Position numbers and translations under genes: made by a program. A DNA stretch of 19,268 nt from an uncultured Clostridia bacterium (lineage in GTDB: Bacteria; Bacillota; Clostridia; Lachnospirales; Anaerotignaceae): positions 88,087 to 107,354 of the forward strand of contig CAJTZO010000006.1 of assembly GCA_910583755.1 (NCBI GenBank), read 5' to 3'. Positions 14,987-19,268 of the stretch are shown here, one piece after another. The first letter of the stretch is position 1. Every line of letters starts with the position of its first letter. Under the pieces are notes generated by a model. The model had not been told where the DNA came from and ran no database searches. It saw nothing but the letters and a program-made list of their open reading frames with translations.

Positions 14987-16126
14987 ATGGCAGAAGCCTC
15001 TGTGGCTAAAAAAAGAAAAACAGCAGTAAAAAAGAAATCGGTACGAGCAACTTATGACTATATGGTCCTTTTTGTGGTGATATTGCTCGTATTATTTGGA
15101 ATTGTTATGATATTTAGTTCCAGTTATTATAAGGCAATGACAACTGAATCATTTCAAAATGACATGTTTTATTTTGTAAAAAAACAATCTCGAAGTGGAT
15201 TACTTGGCTTTGTAGGAATGTTATTTATGGCAAATTTTCCTTATCGGAATTTAAGACGTTTTACCCTGCCAGCATATGTTGTAGGTTGTATTTTATTACT
15301 TTTATTGATACCTTTTGGTACAGTATTAAATGGTCAAAAGAGATGGCTTTGGTTTTTTCAACCTTCTGAAGTTGTAAAAATTACAACAACCTTATTTTTA
15401 GCGCATTTTATCTGTTTACATAAAGATTACTTAAAAGATTTTACAGGATTTGTAAAATGTCTTTCTGTATTAGCAATTCCCTGTGCCATGATTGCCATTA
15501 CAAACTTTAGTACCGCCTTACTTTTGGGGTTGATTGGTGGAGCAATGCTTTTTGCAGCAGGATTTGATATGAAATATTTTGCTTATGTCAGCGGACCCGT
15601 TGTAGGTGCAGGAGCCATTGCAATATTGTTACCTGGTTTAAGGTATCGTTTAGGACGTATTCAAATATGGTTAGACCCTTTTTCAGACCCACTAGGAGAT
15701 GGATATCAAATTATACAAGGGCTTTTTGCTGTTGCATCTGGTGGTTTATTTGGCTTAGGGCTGGGACAAAGTAGACAAAAAACGTTCTTACCAGAGGCAT
15801 ATAATGACATTATTTTTGCAATTATTGCAGAAGAACTTGGTATGTTAGGTGCAGCATTAATTATATTGTTATTTGCAATTTTAGTATGGCGTGGTATTAA
15901 AATTGCTATGAATGCACAAGATGAGTTCGGCAGTTTGGTTGCAACAGGGATTACGGCACAAATTGCTTTTCAAAGTATCATTAACATTGGAGTAACCACA
16001 AATACCATACCAAATACAGGGCAGCCTTTGCCTTTTGTTAGTTATGGTGGTACTTCTCTTGCGATTGCTATGGCTATGATGGGAATTTTATTAAATATTT
16101 CAAGGTATCAAAAAGGGATAGAATAA
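14987..16126 (+). CDS. ftsW: SEDS-family peptidoglycan polymerase FtsW/SpoVE
   Basis: This is a membrane glycosyltransferase that polymerises lipid II and works with a class B PBP at the septum (FtsW) or in the spore cortex (SpoVE). It has about 379 aa: a basic N-terminus (KKRKTAVKKKSVR), then about ten transmembrane segments. Signatures are IVMIFSSSYY in the first helix, FFQPSEVVKI, FSTALLLGLIGG, LDPFSDPLGDGYQIIQGLFAV and the C-terminal GQPLPFVSYGGTSL. I choose ATG 14987 because AGAGAGGTG sits 6 nt upstream; a GTG at 14978 is in frame but is itself part of that ribosome site. The place after murD is that of spoVE in B. subtilis, and a SpoVD partner is encoded upstream, so sequence alone cannot separate FtsW from SpoVE. 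Its stop codon touches a repeat. Confidence 0.92.
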   Translation: MAEASVAKKRKTAVKKKSVRATYDYMVLFVVILLVLFGIVMIFSSSYYKAMTTESFQNDMFYFVKKQSRSGLLGFVGMLFMANFPYRNLRRFTLPAYVVGCILLLLLIPFGTVLNGQKRWLWFFQPSEVVKITTTLFLAHFICLHKDYLKDFTGFVKCLSVLAIPCAMIAITNFSTALLLGLIGGAMLFAAGFDMKYFAYVSGPVVGAGAIAILLPGLRYRLGRIQIWLDPFSDPLGDGYQIIQGLFAVASGGLFGLGLGQSRQKTFLPEAYNDIIFAIIAEELGMLGAALIILLFAILVWRGIKIAMNAQDEFGSLVATGITAQIAFQSIINIGVTTNTIPNTGQPLPFVSYGGTSLAIAMAMMGILLNISRYQKGIE

Positions 16127-16199
16127 AAAAGTTGGTAGGTATGGGTGAAACCCACAAAAAAAGACTTTATTGACAGACTGAGCTTTCTTTTAAGAAAGC
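16125..16199 (-). repeat. 57-bp repeat core copy 2 plus end hairpin, inverted relative to copy 1
   Basis: Positions 16125-16181 are the reverse complement of 9338-9394 with 56 of 57 bases identical. Directly next to it is the palindrome GCTTTCTTTTAAGAAAGC (16182-16199), the same CTTTCTTnnAAGAAAG motif that ends the longer element at 9235-9664. Read on the minus strand the order is end hairpin then core, as in the long element, but without the roughly 90 bp that separate them there. The repeat begins within the ftsW stop codon. It gives no U-run in the plus direction, so I do not call it a terminator for ftsW. Confidence 0.8.
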
Positions 16200-16210
16200 G
16201 AAAAAAAGTG

Positions 16211-16239
16211 TTGACAAATGAATAAAGGTTTTATAAAAT
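16211..16239 (+). promoter_or_regulatory. Promoter of the T-box-valS transcript
   Basis: A perfect -35 TTGACA (16211-16216) is followed after 17 bp by TAAAAT (16234-16239). The start near 16246 leaves a leader of about 280 nt that holds a complete T-box. It lies just after the repeat, so valS is probably an independent unit. Confidence 0.75.
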
Positions 16240-16245
16240 TTGTAA

Positions 16246-16500
16246 TAAGAAAAAAGCATTGAAAAAGAGGAGTATCTATTTTTCAACTTTCAGAGAGAAA
16301 AACAGTTGCTGTGAGTTTTTTAAGTTTGGAAATAGAGAAGGTAGCTTTGGAGCTTTTTTGCTGAAGCGATTGCTTGTGTGTAAGCAAAAACGGTTTGTCC
16401 CGTTATCGACTTTTGAGTGTCTGTTTTGTTTTATAAAAACAGAAAAAAAGGTGGTACCACGAGCTTTTCGTCCTTTCTGGATGAAAGCTCTTTTCTTTTA
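16246..16500 (+). promoter_or_regulatory. T-box riboswitch leader for valine, upstream of valS
   Basis: T-boxes sense uncharged tRNA and let transcription continue when it accumulates. The T-box core AAGGTGGTACCACG is at 16448-16461; its UGGU would pair with the ACCA end of a tRNA whose discriminator base is A. In stem I, AGTA (16271-16274) and TCTATTT (16275-16281) face AAATAGA (16330-16336) and GAAG (16337-16340), with CAGAGAG (16291-16297) towards the tip. The next triplet, GTA (16341-16343), falls where the specifier is expected and is a valine codon, matching the downstream gene. Stem II-like TTGCTT/AAGCAA and stem III CTGTTTT/AAAACAG (16421-16442) precede the core. CGTCCTTT (16469-16476) is the usual 3' side of the antiterminator. 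Confidence 0.92.
16461..16498 (+). terminator. T-box-controlled intrinsic terminator
   Basis: GAGCTTTTCGTCC (16461-16473) pairs with GGATGAAAGCTC (16479-16490), with one bulged T and one G-U pair, and is followed by TTTTCTTTT. It shares its 5' arm with the T-box antiterminator, so the two forms exclude each other. Confidence 0.88.
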
Positions 16501-16527
16501 GAAAAAACACTTAGAGGAGGAAAACAA

Positions 16528-19167
16528 ATGAAAGAATTAGCAAAAAACTATGACCCTTCTATTGTAGAAGAAAGATTATATGCACAATGGATGGAAAAAA
16601 AATATTTCCATACTGAAATTGATAAAAGCAAAAAACCATATTGTATTGTTATGCCACCCCCAAATATTACAGGACAACTTCACATGGGACATGCCTTGGA
16701 CAACACTATCCAAGATGTATTAATTAGATGGAAAAGAATGGCAGGCTATAATACTTTGTGGCTTCCTGGTATTGACCATGCAAGTATTTCTACAGAAGTA
16801 AAAGTAGTGCAAAAAATGGCAGAAGAAGGTTTAACAAAAGCAGATGTCGGCAGAGAGGGCTTTTTAGAAAGAGCTTGGGCTTGGAAAGAGGAATATGGTG
16901 GCATTATTCTAAATCAAATTAAAAAATTAGGAAGCTCTTGTGATTGGGATAGAGTTCGTTTTACTATGGATGATGGCTGTTCTGATGCAGTATTAGAAGT
17001 ATTTGTAAGATTATACCAAGAAGGTTATATTTATAGAGGCGAAAAAATTATTAATTGGTGTCCAGAATGTCAAACAACCATTTCGGATGCTGAAGTAAAC
17101 CATGTAGACACAGCGGGACATTTTTATCATGTCAATTATCCAATTGTAGGAAGTGATGAGAGTTTGCTTTTAGCTACCACTCGTCCAGAAACCATGCTAG
17201 GTGATACCGCAGTTGCTGTACATCCAGAAGACGAAAGATACAAACATTTGGTTGGTAAAAAATGTATCTTACCTTTGGTTGGAAAAGAAATCCCCATTAT
17301 TGCTGATAGTTATGTTGATAGAGAATTTGGTACAGGTGTTGTAAAAATTACACCCGCGCATGACCCTAACGACTTTGAAGTAGGAAATCGTCATAACTTA
17401 GAAAGAATCAATATTTTGAATGACGATGGTACTATGAATGAAAATGCTGGAAAATACCAAGGTATGGATAGATATGAGGCAAGAGAGAAAATTGTTGCAG
17501 AACTAAAAGAGCAAGGTTATTTAGTAAAAATTGAAGATATTACCCATGCTGTTGGCACCCATGAGCGCTGTAATCAAGTAGTGGAACCTATGATTAAATT
17601 ACAATGGTTTGTAAAAATGGAAGAATTGGCAAAGCCAGCCATTGAAATCTATAAAAATCATTCGCTTCGTTTTGTTCCAGACAGATTTGGCAAAATTTAT
17701 TTGCATTGGTTAGATAATATTAAAGATTGGTGTATTTCTCGTCAGCTTTGGTGGGGACATAGAATCCCAGCTTACTATTGTGCAGACTGTGGACATATTA
17801 CCGTTTCTAAAACAGCACCAGAAAAATGTGAAAAATGTGGTTCTACTTCTTTGATACAAGATGAAGATGCATTAGATACTTGGTTTTCTTCCGCATTATG
17901 GCCTTTCTCCACTTTAGGATGGCCAGATGAAAATGCAGAAGACTTAAAACGTTTCTATCCTACCAGCGTACTGGTAACAGGATATGATATTATCTTTTTC
18001 TGGGTTGTTAGAATGACTTTCTCTGGTATGAAATGGATGAATGAAACACCATTCCACGATGTATTTATTCATGGTTTGGTAAGAGATGACAAAGGTAGAA
18101 AATTCTCAAAATCTTTAGGAAATGGCATTGACCCATTAGAAGTAATTGATAAATATGGTGCAGATGCTTTAAGACTGATGTTGATTACAGGAAATGCCCC
18201 CGGTAATGATATGCGTTTCTATTGGGAAAGACTAGAAGCAAGCAGAAATTTCTTAAATAAATTATGGAATGCTTCCCGTTTTGTTTTTATGAACTTAGAG
18301 GAAGAATTACCAAACGCATTACCTACAAATTTAACTTCCGCAGACAAATGGATACTTTCCAAAGTAAATAGTTTAGCAAAAGAAGTAGAAGAAAATATGG
18401 AAGGTTATGAATTAGGTCTTGCAGCACAAAAAGTACATGATTTCTTGTGGGATGAATATTGTGATTGGTACATTGAAATGGTAAAACCTCGTCTTTATAA
18501 TAAAGAAGATGATAGCAGAACCGCAGCACTTTGGACACTTAAAACAGTATTGATTTCTGCCTTAAAATTATTACACCCATTTATGCCATTTATTACAGAA
18601 GAATTATTCCTAAATATTCAAAATGAAGAAGAAAGTATTGTGATTTCAGAATGGCCAAGCTTTAAACCAGAATGGGCATTTGCAGAAAATGAAAAAGAAA
18701 TTGATATTATTAAAGAAGCAGTTAGAAATATCCGTAACATCAGAGCAGAAATGAATGTAGCCCCTTCCAAAAAAGCACAAGTGTTTGTTGTTACAGAAAA
18801 TAAAGAAGTTGCAGAAGTATTTGAAAAAGCAAAAGTCTTTTTCAAAACATTATCTTATGCAAGTGAAATTTTTGTACAAGCAAACAAGGATAACGTTGGA
18901 GAAGATGCGGTTTCTGTTGTTATTCACAATGCTGTTATTTATATACCATTTGCAGAATTAGTAGATATTACAAAAGAAATAGAGCGTTTGGAAAAAGAAC
19001 AACAAAAACTAGAAAAAGAAATTGAAAGAGTTGTAAAAAAATTAGCAAATGAAGGTTTTGTTTCCAAAGCACCAGAAAAAGTTATTGAAGAAGAAAAAGC
19101 AAAAGAAACAAAATACAGAGCTATGTTAACACAAGTACAAGAAAGATTATCTCAAATGAAAAAATAA
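16528..19167 (+). CDS. valS: Valyl-tRNA synthetase ValRS
   Basis: ValRS is a class I aminoacyl-tRNA synthetase that charges tRNA-Val in the cytoplasm. It has 879 aa, the usual size. The Rossmann catalytic domain carries HMGH (H52-H55, within PPPNITGQLHMGHAL) and KFSKS (525-529). The CP1 editing domain is marked by TTRPETMLGDTAVAVHP and GTGVVKITPAHDPNDF. CPEC and a four-Cys YYCADCG...CEKCG ribbon suggest zinc binding. The anticodon-binding domain has WDEYCDWYIE, and the last 70 residues form the ValRS tRNA-binding coiled coil (EIERLEKEQQKLEKEIE). The ATG at 16528 follows a strong AGAGGAGG site; extending the frame upstream would run through the T-box. The conserved N-terminus (YDPSIVEERLYAQW) begins right after this ATG. 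Confidence 0.98.
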   Translation: MKELAKNYDPSIVEERLYAQWMEKKYFHTEIDKSKKPYCIVMPPPNITGQLHMGHALDNTIQDVLIRWKRMAGYNTLWLPGIDHASISTEVKVVQKMAEEGLTKADVGREGFLERAWAWKEEYGGIILNQIKKLGSSCDWDRVRFTMDDGCSDAVLEVFVRLYQEGYIYRGEKIINWCPECQTTISDAEVNHVDTAGHFYHVNYPIVGSDESLLLATTRPETMLGDTAVAVHPEDERYKHLVGKKCILPLVGKEIPIIADSYVDREFGTGVVKITPAHDPNDFEVGNRHNLERINILNDDGTMNENAGKYQGMDRYEAREKIVAELKEQGYLVKIEDITHAVGTHERCNQVVEPMIKLQWFVKMEELAKPAIEIYKNHSLRFVPDRFGKIYLHWLDNIKDWCISRQLWWGHRIPAYYCADCGHITVSKTAPEKCEKCGSTSLIQDEDALDTWFSSALWPFSTLGWPDENAEDLKRFYPTSVLVTGYDIIFFWVVRMTFSGMKWMNETPFHDVFIHGLVRDDKGRKFSKSLGNGIDPLEVIDKYGADALRLMLITGNAPGNDMRFYWERLEASRNFLNKLWNASRFVFMNLEEELPNALPTNLTSADKWILSKVNSLAKEVEENMEGYELGLAAQKVHDFLWDEYCDWYIEMVKPRLYNKEDDSRTAALWTLKTVLISALKLLHPFMPFITEELFLNIQNEEESIVISEWPSFKPEWAFAENEKEIDIIKEAVRNIRNIRAEMNVAPSKKAQVFVVTENKEVAEVFEKAKVFFKTLSYASEIFVQANKDNVGEDAVSVVIHNAVIYIPFAELVDITKEIERLEKEQQKLEKEIERVVKKLANEGFVSKAPEKVIEEEKAKETKYRAMLTQVQERLSQMKK

Positions 19168-19268
19168 GACTACAAAAAATCTATATTCTATATGTAGTAA
19201 CCTAAATAAAAAATGGGTTTGTCAAGAAAAATGTGTAAGTTTTATAAAATTTTCTTACCGGCAGTTTT
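19168..19268. other. Sequence downstream of valS, no gene recognised
   Basis: These 101 bases are AT-rich. A weak CTACA/TGTAG pairing (19170-19195) and an AAGAAAA/TTTTCTT pairing near the edge are visible, but neither is followed by a good U-run. No start codon with a ribosome site leads into an open frame before the edge. Confidence 0.4.

Noticed and set aside
16182..16206. Intrinsic terminator for ftsW at the GCTTTCTTTTAAGAAAGC palindrome
   Set aside because: The stem is followed by CGAAAAAAA on the plus strand, not a T-run, so it lacks the termination signature in the direction of ftsW.
16417..16527. Extending valS upstream to an ATG at 16417
   Set aside because: The extension would translate the T-box core and its terminator, adds 37 residues absent from ValRS, and ignores the strong AGAGGAGG site before the ATG at 16528.

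Overview
The window is AT-rich DNA that looks chromosomal and comes from an anaerobic Firmicute of the class Clostridia (a Lachnospiraceae-like lineage is my guess). The evidence is a Gram-positive division and cell-wall (dcw) cluster, an S-layer-homology (SLH) surface protein, a SpoVD-type penicillin-binding protein typical of spore formers, a MurE with the diaminopimelate signature DNPR, and a T-box leader on valS. I cannot name the species.

Layout. (1) 1-2555, minus strand: an SLH-domain surface protein cut by the left edge, with a near-consensus promoter and a leader of about 170 nt. (2) 2870-3217, plus strand: a small XRE/Cro-type regulator, divergent from the SLH gene and followed by an intrinsic terminator. 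(3) 3451-9243: rsmH, ftsL, a PbpB/FtsI-type PBP and a SpoVD-type PBP. A terminator-like hairpin sits between the two PBPs, and its 3' arm carries the likely ribosome-binding site of spoVD. (4) 9235-9664: a non-coding, hairpin-rich repeat element with imperfect terminal inverted repeats; its left end contains the spoVD stop codon. (5) 9697-16126: a second unit, murE-murF-mraY-murD-ftsW/spoVE, with its own tandem extended -10 promoters. (6) 16125-16199: a shorter, inverted relative of the repeat element, starting at the ftsW stop codon. (7) 16211-19167: promoter, T-box riboswitch (apparent GUA valine specifier) and valS.

How the genes work together. MurE, MurF and MurD build the UDP-MurNAc-pentapeptide and MraY links it to the lipid carrier (lipid I). 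The SEDS protein FtsW/SpoVE and the two class B PBPs polymerise and cross-link septal or spore peptidoglycan, and FtsL is the divisome scaffold. RsmH methylates 16S rRNA and is a usual dcw member. Gene order follows Bacillus subtilis mraW-ftsL-pbpB-spoVD-murE-mraY-murD-spoVE, with murF added. No mraZ precedes rsmH, and murG, divIB/ftsQ and ftsZ do not follow ftsW; valS does.

The least ordinary parts are non-coding: a 57-bp core present twice in opposite orientation (56/57 identical) on either side of the murE-ftsW unit, the array of hairpins with complementary loops at 9384-9525, and the hairpin between the two PBP genes. I found no CRISPR array, transposase, tRNA or rRNA gene.
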